A stretch of DNA of 38,549 nucleotides from JAUVUV01 sp964548275 (GCA_964548275.1 CAZJQI010000042.1:1-38549); one strand, 5' to 3'; positions 17,173 through 25,186 are shown, counted from the stretch's first letter. A program made the numbers and translations. Notes: generated by a model from the sequence alone, not told the origin.

Positions 17173-17186
17173 GCAAATTTAATGCC
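17173..17186 (-). promoter_or_regulatory. Sigma-54-like element upstream of the 98-aa gene
   Basis: On the minus strand GGCATTAAATTTGCA gives GG (17186-17185), 10 nt, GC (17174-17173). The -12 half TTTGCA is good; the -24 half AGGCATT departs from TGGCACG at three positions. It is weaker than the site at 15583, but lies in the correct place between fliA and the 98-aa gene. Confidence 0.5.
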
Positions 17187-17279
17187 TGCGTTCTTAACCG
17201 CCGCTTACCGAAATATTTTTCCTGCTTTACCAGAAGAAGGGCCCCAGGTTGCCTCCCGAAATGGATTCCGAAATTAATC

Positions 17280-18152
17280 CTACAGTGTATATTTCAATTT
17301 TCCGCGAAGTCTTAACATTGCCTCGGTGTGAATCTGGCAGACCCTCGATTCTGAGATCTGCATCACCTCACCAATCTCCTTGAGTGTCAGGCCCTCGTAA
17401 TAGTAGAGCGCGATCACGAGCTTTTCTCGTTCGGGAAGGGCGTTTATTCCACCCACCAGCAACTGCTTGACCTCTTTGCGTTCGAGCATGGAGTGGGGTC
17501 CGAAATTGCTTGCGTCCTCGATCACATCGCCGAGGCTGATCGACTGGTCGTCATTTTCGTAAACCGTGTCGTTGAGCGAAAGAAAGGTTACCGGGCTGAC
17601 CTTTTCCAGCAGGGTCTGGTACTCGCTGAGGCTGATTCCCAGTTTTTCCGACATTTCTTTTTCGCTGGCCGGGCGGCCTAATTCTCCCTCCAGCTCATGA
17701 AGGCATTTTTCGAGGTCCCTCGCCTTTTTCCGCACACTACGGGGTACCCAGTCCAGGCTGCGCAGGCCATCGATAATCGAGCCCTTTATCCGCAGCGCGG
17801 CGTAGGAGGTGAAACGGACCTGTTTTTCCGGTTTGTAGTTTTCTATTGCATCTATCAGGCCGAGTATGCCCAGGCTTTTCAGATCATCAAGCTCCACTGA
17901 CTGGGGCAAGGAAACCGCCAGGCGCTCTGATATGTAGCTGATCAGAGAAAGGTTGGCGATCAGAATTTTCTCTCTGATCTTGTGGTCGCCTGTTTCCCGG
18001 TATTTGGCCACCATGTGTTCGATCTGTTCGTTTTTGCGAGCCCGCTCCTCGGCTTTATTGACTTCGGAGCCTGAGTGAGGCTTACTCTTATGTCCGGAGG
18101 TTTTTTTCTCGGAGTTCCGAAAAACGGCATTTTGCTGGTGGTTCTGCAGCAT
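17280..18152 (-). CDS. fliA: Flagellar sigma-28 factor FliA
   Basis: A 290-aa sigma-70-family factor of the FliA/WhiG group, which directs RNA polymerase to late flagellar and chemotaxis promoters. Region 2 shows LKSLGILGLIDAIENYKPEK and VRFTSYAALRIKGSIIDGLR, followed by the FliA-typical LDWVPRSVRKK. Region 3 is ELGRPASEKEMSEKLGIS. Region 4 is LPEREKLVIALYYYEGLTLK then EIGEVMQISESRVCQIHTEA. The N-terminus has about 40 extra basic residues compared with typical members, so a later start is possible; AAGGG precedes the chosen ATG. It follows the 97-aa membrane protein in the fliP-to-fliA unit. Its target promoters were not found within the window. Confidence 0.95.
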   Translation of the reverse strand: MLQNHQQNAVFRNSEKKTSGHKSKPHSGSEVNKAEERARKNEQIEHMVAKYRETGDHKIREKILIANLSLISYISERLAVSLPQSVELDDLKSLGILGLIDAIENYKPEKQVRFTSYAALRIKGSIIDGLRSLDWVPRSVRKKARDLEKCLHELEGELGRPASEKEMSEKLGISLSEYQTLLEKVSPVTFLSLNDTVYENDDQSISLGDVIEDASNFGPHSMLERKEVKQLLVGGINALPEREKLVIALYYYEGLTLKEIGEVMQISESRVCQIHTEAMLRLRGKLKYTL

Positions 18153-18176
18153 ATACCCTTACTTGTTAGAAAGTTA

Positions 18177-18470
18177 TCAAGTCAGATTGTTCTGTTCAAC
18201 GTTTTCGGCCACGCTGGGCCGGCTGGTCTCTTCCTCTTTGAAAGATTCCTCTTCAGGGCCCATTTCCTCGAACTTCTCCATTCTTTCCAGCTCTACGCTC
18301 ATGACCACTTTCAGGAAATACCAGCGTATCAGGAAACCGACCAGGCTGAAAATGGCCATCAGAATGATAGAGCGGAAAAGGGCAGTCATGAACGGAATCC
18401 CACTGACCACGCATATCAGCATCGTAAGATACGACATCAAAAACGAGAGTTTCAGTATATTCCCCTGCAT
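18177..18470 (-). CDS. Small two-helix membrane protein between flhF and fliA
   Basis: A 97-aa protein of unknown family. It has two hydrophobic helices, about 7-25 (KLSFLMSYLTMLICVVSG) and 31-52 (LFRSIILMAIFSLVGFLI), the second followed by RWYFLK. A long acidic cytoplasmic tail then runs from EMGPEEESFKEEE to the end. It starts 28 nt after the flhF stop and ends 24 nt before fliA, so it is part of the flagellar transcript. Flagellar loci in several phyla carry unrelated small membrane proteins at this place, and I cannot say whether this one has a structural, export or regulatory role. Confidence 0.75.
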   Translation of the reverse strand: MQGNILKLSFLMSYLTMLICVVSGIPFMTALFRSIILMAIFSLVGFLIRWYFLKVVMSVELERMEKFEEMGPEEESFKEEETSRPSVAENVEQNNLT

Positions 18471-18498
18471 CTTCGCTCTGTAGCAGCTTCATTGAGAT

Positions 18499-19758
18499 TC
18501 AGAACACGTTATTTACCACCAGATTTGCGATTTTCACCGGGTCCGCCGCCTCGATATCCTCCGGCACCTCCTGGCCGAAAGTGAGAAAGCTCACCGGGAT
18601 CTGCGAATTCCGAGCCACCGAAACAATTGAACCGAAGGTGAGAGTTTCATCGAACTTGGTCAGCAGAAGCCGCATGTTTTTTCCTGTCCTGAAGCGTTTG
18701 ATCGCGTGGGCCATGTCTTTGGGCTTAGTGTTCACCGAGAGCACGAGATGAACCTCATCGGGATCGGCAGCCTGGAGCAAGTTTTTCAGCTCACCCAGCA
18801 TCTTCTCGTTGAACTGGCTGCCTCCGGCCGTATCGATCAGGATCACCTCCCTGTCCCGGTAGCGTTTCAACATCTTGGTAATCTCGCGCGGCGAGTGGAC
18901 TATCTCCATCGGGATATCGGCTATTTCACTGAAAGTTCCCAGTTGCTGGGTAGCCGCCACCCGGTAGGTGTCCGCGGTTAGCATCGCTACCTTTTTGCCA
19001 CCATAGAATTTCTTGTTTGTAGCCAGTTTGACCAAGCTGGTTGTCTTGCCCGTTCCCGAGGGTCCGGTCAAAGCGATTACCAGCGGACTATTTTCTCGCA
19101 CAGGTGTCGGTCTGGCCACCTTGATCATCCGCGAGATTTCCTCGATCAGGCATTTTTCCACCTTCTTGGTCTGGGAGTATTCACTCTCGCTGAAACGGGC
19201 AAAAATGCTCTGAATAAGGTCGCCAGCGATTTTCTCTTCCAGTTCGATATCCACCAGTTTCTTGTAAATATCTTTCAGAACCGGCGGCAGAGAGGGCATC
19301 CGCTGGTATTTGATCTGCTCGGCCATCTCGCCCACGGCGGATTTCAGATCCTTGAGTTCATCCTGAAGCAGGAGCACCTTGCCGCTTTCCGAGGAATTCG
19401 GGTAAGCCAGCCCTGAACCGAATGAACTTGTAGAGAGGGGTTTCACCTCTTCCAGAGTATCCTTGATCAAGCCTGAAAATTCAGCTCTGGGGGACTGGAC
19501 TACCGGCCCGTTATCGCCCACAGTCACGGAAATATGCGCGCCGGCAGGGCTGCCGGTTTTTGCCGTGCGCTTGTGGTCGGCGAGGATATTCCCCTCTGTG
19601 GTCGCCGTTACCTCGAACATCTCCTTGCCCAGAAAGTCCAGAAATCCGCCCCGGTTGATTTTGCGCGAGCCCAGGATCACTGCACCGGTGCCCAGGTCCT
19701 TTTTCATTTTTTCCAGGGCCTCCCGCATTGAGGGTCCCACGTATTTTTTCACTTTCAT
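18499..19758 (-). CDS. flhF: Flagellar SRP-type GTPase FlhF
   Basis: FlhF is an SRP-family GTPase that sets the place and number of flagella at the inner membrane. The 419-aa protein has a basic N-terminal region beginning MKVKKYVGPSMREALEKMK, a helical N domain and a C-terminal G domain. Visible GTPase parts: P-loop GPSGTGKTT (232-240), TADTYRVAATQQLGTF (261-276), the G3 box DTAGGS (309-314) and the TKFD box. The G3 box departs from the usual DTAGR(S/N): the arginine is a glycine, which deserves attention because the SRP GTPases use this loop in dimer formation. The gene overlaps flhA by 4 nt. A GGGAG ribosome site lies inside the flhA end. Confidence 0.95.
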   Translation of the reverse strand: MKVKKYVGPSMREALEKMKKDLGTGAVILGSRKINRGGFLDFLGKEMFEVTATTEGNILADHKRTAKTGSPAGAHISVTVGDNGPVVQSPRAEFSGLIKDTLEEVKPLSTSSFGSGLAYPNSSESGKVLLLQDELKDLKSAVGEMAEQIKYQRMPSLPPVLKDIYKKLVDIELEEKIAGDLIQSIFARFSESEYSQTKKVEKCLIEEISRMIKVARPTPVRENSPLVIALTGPSGTGKTTSLVKLATNKKFYGGKKVAMLTADTYRVAATQQLGTFSEIADIPMEIVHSPREITKMLKRYRDREVILIDTAGGSQFNEKMLGELKNLLQAADPDEVHLVLSVNTKPKDMAHAIKRFRTGKNMRLLLTKFDETLTFGSIVSVARNSQIPVSFLTFGQEVPEDIEAADPVKIANLVVNNVF

Positions 19759-21818
19759 GTCAGCGCTTTCTCCCTTTCTGTCTGGATGGTACCATAGGAA
19801 ACAATTTCAGCAGTTTGCGGCAGTTCAGCATAGGAAATCACCACCAGATTCGGGAAAACGGGTTCGACCATGCGCTTGAAATACTGCCTCACAGTGGGTG
19901 AACAGATCAGCAGCGGCTGCAGGCCTTCCGAGCTTATTTTGTCTACCTGTTCCTTGAGAGAGGAGGTGATTTCCTCGATAAAGCGCGGGGGCAGGGCCAG
20001 AGGACTGCCCTTGGTTGCGCTTGATTGAATAACGTCTGTAATGGTTTTTTCAACTTCCGGCGCCAGGGTGATTGCAGTCACCTTGCCCTCGCTGTCCTTG
20101 TAAAGGTTGTAAATCGTGCGGTTAAGGCACTGGCGCACGTACTCGGTCAGGATGTTCAGGTCCTTGGTATGGCTGGCGAAATCCGAAAGCGCCTCAAGAA
20201 TTGTCACCATGTCGCGGATCGGAATCCTTTCGCGGAGCAGGTTCTGAAGTACTTTCTGGACGGAGCCTACACTCATCACGTTTGGAATCAATTCCTCGAC
20301 CAGGGTCGGGTTTTCCTTTTTCATATTGTCCAGCAGGGTCTGGGTATCCTGCCGGCTCAGGATTTCGTGGGCGTGCCGTTTGAGAGTCTCCATCAGGTGG
20401 GTAGCCAGTACCGCCGGCGCTTCGACAACGGTATATCCGCTCATCTCGGCTTTTTCTTTGTTTTCCTCGGTGATCCAGATCGCTTCAAGCCCGAAAACCT
20501 GCTCGACAGTGCTCTGGCCTTCCACCTTTTCTGTAACGGTTCCTGGGTCGAGAGCCATGTACTGGGTGGCCATCACCTCTCCCCGCGCGACCTCTACACC
20601 CCGGATCTTGATCACGTATTCGTTGTTCTTGAGCTGGATATTGTCCCTGATCCGGATCGGCGGAACGATTATCCCGATTTCGAGCGCGCACTGCTTGCGG
20701 ATTTCGGTGATCCGACCGAGGAGGTCGCCTCCCTGATCGACATCCACCAGGGGGATCAGCCCGTAGCCGATCTCCAGTTCCAGGGGATCGACCTGGAGGT
20801 ATTCCTCGATCTGGGCACTGATATCGGTCGGAACCGCTGCTTCCTCTTCCCGCTCTTCGCTCACTTTTTCTGCCTCCTTTATCTGCCTGTGCGCCCCTAT
20901 GGCCAGCAAGCCGACAATTGTGGCCAGGACCAGGAAAGGCATGGTGGGAAGGCCGGGCATGAATCCGAAAAAGAGCAGCACCGCCGAGGTGATAAACAGC
21001 GCGCGCGGTTTGGCCATCAACTGGTTCTGGATATCAAAGCCGAGATGTTGTTCGCTGCTGGCGCGGGTGATGATCAGACCTGCAGAGGTGGAAACCACAA
21101 GAGCCGGGATCTGGCTCACCAGGCCGTCACCGACTGTGAGCAGGGTATAAGTCGTGAGCGCATCGGGAAAAGTCATCCCTCTCTGCAATATGCCGATAAT
21201 AAACCCGCCTAATATATTAATAAAGGTAATCAGAATCGCCGCAATCGCGTCGCCCCGGACGAATTTCGCGGCACCGTCCATGGCGCCGTAAAATTCGGCT
21301 TCACGGTCGATCTTATCGCGCCGGTTTCTCGCCTCTTGCTCATCGATCAGGCCGTTGTTAAGGTCGGCGTCGATAGCCATCTGCTTACCCGGCATCTTGT
21401 CCAGGGTGAAACGCGCGGCAACCTCGGCAATTCGCTGGGCACCTTTGGTCAAGACCAAAAAGTTAATAATCACCAGGATTGCGAAAATGATAATACCGAC
21501 CACATAGTTACCGCCCACCACGAAAGTACCGAAAGACTCGATCAAGCTTCCTGCATAGGCCTGGCCCAGGATAAGCCGGGTAGTCGCCACATTGAGCGAG
21601 AGCCTGAACAGGGTCGCCATCAGCAGCAGGCCCGGGAAAACCGATAACTGCAGCGGCTCGGTAGTGTAGAGAACCACTACCAGGATCACCAGGGCCAGGC
21701 TGATATCCAGAGTAAGCAGCAGGTCCATCATAAACGGCGGCACGGGGATAATCATCACCACCAGGATTCCCACCAGACCCAGGGCGAGCATCACGTCGCT
21801 GTATTTTGAAAAGCGCAT
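19755..21818 (-). CDS. flhA: Flagellar export gate protein FlhA
   Basis: FlhA forms the nonameric export gate of the flagellar type III apparatus; its cytoplasmic ring docks chaperone-substrate complexes. At 687 aa it has the usual length. The N-terminal half contains about eight membrane helices (residues 8-310). The FHIPEP-family signature RLSLNVATTRLILG is followed by the cytoplasmic loop with KMPGKQMAIDADLNNGLIDE and RRDKIDREAEFYGAMDGAAK. The C-terminal domain runs from about 330 (EEYLQVDPLELEIGYGLIP) and includes VLQNLLRERIPIRDMVTILE and RQYFKRMVEPVFPNLVVISY. The start MRFSKYSD lies 54 nt after flhB with no clear ribosome site. Overlap with flhF at ATGA suggests translational coupling. 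Confidence 0.97.
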   Translation of the reverse strand: MRFSKYSDVMLALGLVGILVVMIIPVPPFMMDLLLTLDISLALVILVVVLYTTEPLQLSVFPGLLLMATLFRLSLNVATTRLILGQAYAGSLIESFGTFVVGGNYVVGIIIFAILVIINFLVLTKGAQRIAEVAARFTLDKMPGKQMAIDADLNNGLIDEQEARNRRDKIDREAEFYGAMDGAAKFVRGDAIAAILITFINILGGFIIGILQRGMTFPDALTTYTLLTVGDGLVSQIPALVVSTSAGLIITRASSEQHLGFDIQNQLMAKPRALFITSAVLLFFGFMPGLPTMPFLVLATIVGLLAIGAHRQIKEAEKVSEEREEEAAVPTDISAQIEEYLQVDPLELEIGYGLIPLVDVDQGGDLLGRITEIRKQCALEIGIIVPPIRIRDNIQLKNNEYVIKIRGVEVARGEVMATQYMALDPGTVTEKVEGQSTVEQVFGLEAIWITEENKEKAEMSGYTVVEAPAVLATHLMETLKRHAHEILSRQDTQTLLDNMKKENPTLVEELIPNVMSVGSVQKVLQNLLRERIPIRDMVTILEALSDFASHTKDLNILTEYVRQCLNRTIYNLYKDSEGKVTAITLAPEVEKTITDVIQSSATKGSPLALPPRFIEEITSSLKEQVDKISSEGLQPLLICSPTVRQYFKRMVEPVFPNLVVISYAELPQTAEIVSYGTIQTEREKALT

Positions 21819-21872
21819 ATTTTTAGCAGGTGCTTAAAGTTTTATATATCCTGATTCCTGTCTTCTATTTTC

Positions 21873-22949
21873 TCATGCAATCCGCCTGTTTTTCAGGCGG
21901 TAGACATAAGCCAGAACCTCGGCCACGGCCTTGTAAAGGTGACCGGGAATTTCGGCTCCGATCTCGACAGCCTTGTAAAGCATCTGGGCCAGAGGTTTAT
22001 TTTCCACGATCGGGATATCGTTGGCCTGTGCGATCTCTTTTATCTTTTCAGCCAGCAGCCTGGCTCCCTTGGCCACCACCATAGGCGCGCGCATCTTTCT
22101 CTGATCGTACTTGAGCGCCACAGCCAGTTCAACCGGGTTGGTGACCACGACATCCGCCTCTTTCACATCCTGCATCATGCGCCTGCGGGCAGTCTCCATC
22201 TGGATCGAACGGATGCGGCTCTTGATCAACGGGTCACCCTCATACTGCTTGCGCTCTTCCTTGACTTCGTGGCGGCTCATCCGGAGCTCCTGCTTATGTT
22301 TGTAGCGTTGCCAGATGTAATCCAGGATCGCCAGCAGAAGAAGCAAAAGGGCGATTCGCAGACTCAGGATGAAAATCTGTTTCATCAGGTAAATGAAAAA
22401 CTGGCCCACTTCCTGGTCCAGCAGGAGGATATAATCACCGAACATACCACTGACCGTCCATACGGACAGGGCAGCAACCGCGATCACCTTGAGAACGCTT
22501 TTCACCATCTCCACGATAGCCCGCGAAGAGAAGAAGATTCTTTTGATCCCCTTGATCGGATTCATCTTGCTCGCCTTGGGCATCAGGGGCTTCCAGGTGA
22601 AATTGGGCCCGGACTGGGCGACCCCGGTCAGGATTCCCACGATCATCAACATAAGGAAGAGGGGTCCCATTACTCTCAGCATGAAAAAAAGTGCGGCCTC
22701 TGTATAATCTTTCAAATTATGCGGCCCGATCTCCATATCCACAGCGTTGATAAAAATATGCGTACCCGCCTTCTCCATACTGTCCCACATAGCAGAGCCG
22801 AAAAAGAGGAGCGCCAGGACGCCGGCCAGGAGCACCATCATGCTCGACAGCTCGACCGACCGGGGCACGTTACCTTCCAGGCGCGCATCTTCCAGGCGTT
22901 TTTGTGTTGGTTCCTCTGTCTTTTCTTCTTGCGGAGTTTCCTCAGCCAC
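21873..22949 (-). CDS. flhB: Flagellar export switch protein FlhB with non-canonical NPVE motif
   Basis: FlhB controls the switch from rod/hook to filament export. The 358-aa protein starts at GTG with AGGACAGGG upstream. It has the N-terminal EKTEEPTQKRLEDAR segment, four membrane helices (about 36-55, 85-112, 148-170, 185-210) and a cytoplasmic part with RHEVKEERKQYEGDP and KSRIRSIQMETARRRMMQ. The autocleavage site is normally NPTH, cut between N and P. Here residues 271-274 read NPVE within VVVTNPVELAVALKYD, so both T and H are replaced while N and P remain. The remainder (ENKPLAQMLYKAVEIGAEIP) is normal, and the C-terminus is of ordinary length. Cleavage and the specificity switch may work differently. 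It sits 15 nt after fliR. Confidence 0.97.
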   Translation of the reverse strand: MAEETPQEEKTEEPTQKRLEDARLEGNVPRSVELSSMMVLLAGVLALLFFGSAMWDSMEKAGTHIFINAVDMEIGPHNLKDYTEAALFFMLRVMGPLFLMLMIVGILTGVAQSGPNFTWKPLMPKASKMNPIKGIKRIFFSSRAIVEMVKSVLKVIAVAALSVWTVSGMFGDYILLLDQEVGQFFIYLMKQIFILSLRIALLLLLLAILDYIWQRYKHKQELRMSRHEVKEERKQYEGDPLIKSRIRSIQMETARRRMMQDVKEADVVVTNPVELAVALKYDQRKMRAPMVVAKGARLLAEKIKEIAQANDIPIVENKPLAQMLYKAVEIGAEIPGHLYKAVAEVLAYVYRLKNRRIA

Positions 22950-22964
22950 TTTTCCCTGTCCTGG

Positions 22965-23747
22965 TTACAGAAACCTAAGCGCGATCAGTATGTTGTTTTC
23001 CATGCCGGCTACCAGCTTGGTAAACACGTAAGAGAAAAACGGCAGGCTGATTCCTAGAAGCAGGATCCCCATGCCGACTTTTACCGGAAATCCGATAATA
23101 AAAACGTTGATCTGCGGGGCCGTACGCGCAATAAAGCCAAGAGCCACATCCGCCAGGAACAGGGCGGCAAGAATCGGCGCCCCCATCTTAAGCGCGATTA
23201 TAAACACCTGGCCGGTCATGCGGATCAACTCTGTTGCCAGGGGTGCCTCGAGCTGGACTCCCGCAATCGGGATCACATGGAAGCTGGCGGCCATGGCCTT
23301 GAACAGGAAATGGTCCCAGAACAGGCTCACATAGATCAAAACCGCCAAAAGGTTCTGCACCGTACCGATAATACTGATCTGCTGCTGGCTCATCGGGTCG
23401 ATCACATTAGCGATACGCAGGCCCATCTGGAATCCCACCAGGTCTCCAGCAAATTGTATTCCATGGAAAATCAGCATCGCGATATAGCCCAGGGCTAATC
23501 CCACCAAAAGTTCCTTGAACAGGACCACCACATAGCTCACGATGTTTTCCGGCAGAACCACGCTGTCGATATTCAGTACGGGCACGAGCACGATTGTAAT
23601 CACCAGTGACAGCCCGATCCGCAGCACGCGGGGAACATTTTCCGAGCCGAAAAACGGCATCGTGAAAATGATGCCGCTGACCCGGAGAAAAATAATCGAG
23701 TAGATCTCGATCTGGCGCAGGGCGATATCGGTAATCGGTGTCATCAC
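22965..23747 (-). CDS. fliR: Flagellar export core protein FliR
   Basis: FliR is part of the FliPQR core through which flagellar subunits leave the cytoplasm. The 260-aa protein is almost entirely hydrophobic, with about six helices, and has family features FLRVSGIIFTMPFFGS near the start, FKELLVGLALGYIAMLIFHG in the middle and KVGMGILLLGISLPFF near the end. Start is GTG 23747 or the adjacent ATG 23744. The gene begins directly after the TGA of the 54-aa ORF, whose 3' end supplies a GGAAGA ribosome site. Confidence 0.95.
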   Translation of the reverse strand: MMTPITDIALRQIEIYSIIFLRVSGIIFTMPFFGSENVPRVLRIGLSLVITIVLVPVLNIDSVVLPENIVSYVVVLFKELLVGLALGYIAMLIFHGIQFAGDLVGFQMGLRIANVIDPMSQQQISIIGTVQNLLAVLIYVSLFWDHFLFKAMAASFHVIPIAGVQLEAPLATELIRMTGQVFIIALKMGAPILAALFLADVALGFIARTAPQINVFIIGFPVKVGMGILLLGISLPFFSYVFTKLVAGMENNILIALRFL

Positions 23748-23912
23748 TCACGTTTTCTTCCAATCCAGCCTGGGAAGGAGATTTCCCTCCGGGGCGGGAA
23801 AGGATTTCCGCTCCATGCCGGGCGGTAATGCTATGGGCGCCAGCCTGGTGAGCCGGGGGTGCAGATTCTCCTGCCGGACAAATTTTCCGGCGTAGAAAAA
23901 GTCATTAATCAT
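23748..23912 (-). CDS. 54-aa ORF translationally coupled between fliQ and fliR
   Basis: An open frame not usually described in this position. Its ATG (23912-23910) overlaps the fliQ stop as ATGA, and its TGA (23750-23748) is directly followed by the fliR start. The product begins MINDFFYAGKFVRQENLHPR, continues LTRLAPIALPPG, and ends with LLPRLDWKKT. It is basic and proline-rich with no hydrophobic helix or signal peptide, so it would be cytoplasmic. It fills exactly the 160-bp gap between two genes that usually abut. No strong ribosome site is seen before the ATG, so translation would depend on coupling to fliQ. It may be a small flagellar factor, or a spacer kept open by chance. Function unknown. 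Confidence 0.55.
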   Translation of the reverse strand: MINDFFYAGKFVRQENLHPRLTRLAPIALPPGMERKSFPAPEGNLLPRLDWKKT

Positions 23913-24178
23913 CTGATGTAATTCGGAATGTTATTAATCAGCTCGATTGAAAAATCCAGCAAGGTTTGCATCATCCAGGGCAGGAACAGGATCAGTGAGA
24001 CCACTACGGCCACTATCTTGGGGATAAAGGTCAGGGTCTGTTCCTGGATCGAGGTCGCTGTCTGGATGATACTGATCGTCACTCCGACTATCAGCCCGGC
24101 GATCAGCATCGGGCTGGCAACCATCACGGCGGTAAAAAATACCTCTCGTCCGAGGTGAATTACGAATTGCTGACTCAA
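23909..24178 (-). CDS. fliQ: Flagellar export core protein FliQ
   Basis: FliQ wraps around the FliP-FliR assembly in the export gate. The 89-aa product has two membrane helices, FFTAVMVASPMLIAGLIVGV and KIVAVVVSLILFLPWMM, separated by the conserved polar turn with IQTATSIQEQTLTFIPK. An upstream in-frame ATG exists, but the start is TTG at 24178: a perfect AGGAGG lies 6 nt before it, overlapping the fliP TAG stop, and the length then equals the family norm. Confidence 0.95.
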   Translation of the reverse strand: MSQQFVIHLGREVFFTAVMVASPMLIAGLIVGVTISIIQTATSIQEQTLTFIPKIVAVVVSLILFLPWMMQTLLDFSIELINNIPNYIR

Positions 24179-24188
24179 AGGCTGCCTC

Positions 24189-24989
24189 CTAAACAAAACT
24201 TCTCATCAATGAACTCACCAGCAAGTACCAGCCGTCCACCATTACAAACAGCAGCACCTTGAAAGGCAGTGAAATAATAATCGGCGGCAACATCAGCATA
24301 CCCATCGAGAGCAGCACGCTGGAGACAATCATGTCGATCATGATAAACGGCAGATAGAGCAGGAACCCGATCTGGAAAGCCAGCCTGAGCTCGCTGATAA
24401 TGAACGCCGGGATGAGCACCAGGGTGGGGATATCCTCTGGTGTGGCAGGCTTATCAATCTTGGCCATGAACACGAACAACGTAAGGTCTTTCTCGCGCAC
24501 CTGGCTGAGCATGAATGTACGGATCGGTTTCAGCCCCCGGTCGAACCCCTCTTGCTGGGTAATATCGTGGCGCAGGTAGGGCTGGAGCGCCTGATCGTTG
24601 ATCTCTTTCCACACCGGACTCATGATATAAAACGTGAGAAAAAGCGCCAGCCCGATCAGAAGCTGGTTGGCCGGCATGCCCTGGGTGCCGAGCGCCTGGC
24701 GCAGGAAATGAAAGACCACCACTATCCTGGTGAAACAGGTCATCATGATCAGGATAGAGGGCGCCAGGGCCAGCAGTGTCATCAGGAAAAGCAACTGCAG
24801 GGTGATTGCGAAATCTTCCGGCTCCTGGGAAGCCCCCACTCCGATATTGACACTGGGAAAAATCGTTCCGCCCGCGCCGCCCGCACCTTGCGCCTGAGTG
24901 TTGCTGTAGCAGGAAAAAACGAATATGGCCAGAAGGAAAAGAAGGCTCAGAATGGCTTTAAACGGTATCCTGCGGAATTTGACTTTCAT
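24189..24989 (-). CDS. fliP: Flagellar export core protein FliP
   Basis: FliP forms the pentameric heart of the flagellar export gate. The chosen ATG 24989 gives 266 aa; the frame stays open to 25127 but the extra residues are unlike FliP. An N-terminal signal sequence (ILSLLFLLAIFVFSC) is followed by family marks: LLALAPSILIMMTCFTRIVV, FHFLRQALGTQGMPANQLL, and the C-terminal FQIGFLLYLPFIMIDMIVSS with MGMLMLPPIIISLPFK. It ends SLMRSFV. A GGGGGAAA stretch about 10 nt upstream may serve as ribosome site. It is the first gene of the flagellar export unit; fliO, fliM and fliN, which commonly precede fliP, are not in the window. A sigma-54-like element lies about 50 nt upstream. Confidence 0.96.
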   Translation of the reverse strand: MKVKFRRIPFKAILSLLFLLAIFVFSCYSNTQAQGAGGAGGTIFPSVNIGVGASQEPEDFAITLQLLFLMTLLALAPSILIMMTCFTRIVVVFHFLRQALGTQGMPANQLLIGLALFLTFYIMSPVWKEINDQALQPYLRHDITQQEGFDRGLKPIRTFMLSQVREKDLTLFVFMAKIDKPATPEDIPTLVLIPAFIISELRLAFQIGFLLYLPFIMIDMIVSSVLLSMGMLMLPPIIISLPFKVLLFVMVDGWYLLVSSLMRSFV

Positions 24990-25039
24990 CTCTGCACACT
25001 TTCCCCCGGTAAAATTTTTTTCCACACCAGAGGTGATGA

Positions 25040-25053
25040 GCAAATTCCGTACC
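25040..25053 (-). promoter_or_regulatory. Sigma-54-like promoter upstream of fliP
   Basis: On the minus strand CGGTACG, GAAT, TTGCT has GG (25053-25052), 10 nt, GC (25041-25040). It differs from the consensus TGGCACG only at two positions in the -24 half; the -12 half is perfect. Transcription would start near 25028, about 40 nt before the fliP ATG. Confidence 0.65.
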
Positions 25054-25158
25054 GGAGGTTTTGAACTGGATCTCCCGGTTTTGCGAAAAGACCTTTGCCG
25101 GTATGTTACAATAGCCAACGACACCATCCATCTCCTTTTGCATTTTCCCGGCGCAGGG

Positions 25159-25186
25159 ATTATATTGGCCGACGAAATCTCGTCTA
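25159..25186 (-). promoter_or_regulatory. Possible sigma-70 promoter upstream of fliP
   Basis: The minus strand shows TAGACG (25186-25181), 16 nt, and a perfect TATAAT (25164-25159). It would give a leader of about 160 nt before fliP. It may provide basal expression or be chance. Confidence 0.3.

Noticed and set aside
20025..21212. A 395-codon plus-strand frame opposite flhA
   Set aside because: It is antisense to a conserved gene and its product is low-complexity and unlike any family. It reflects the codon use of flhA, like the frames opposite guaB (3006-3989) and flhB (21939-23057).
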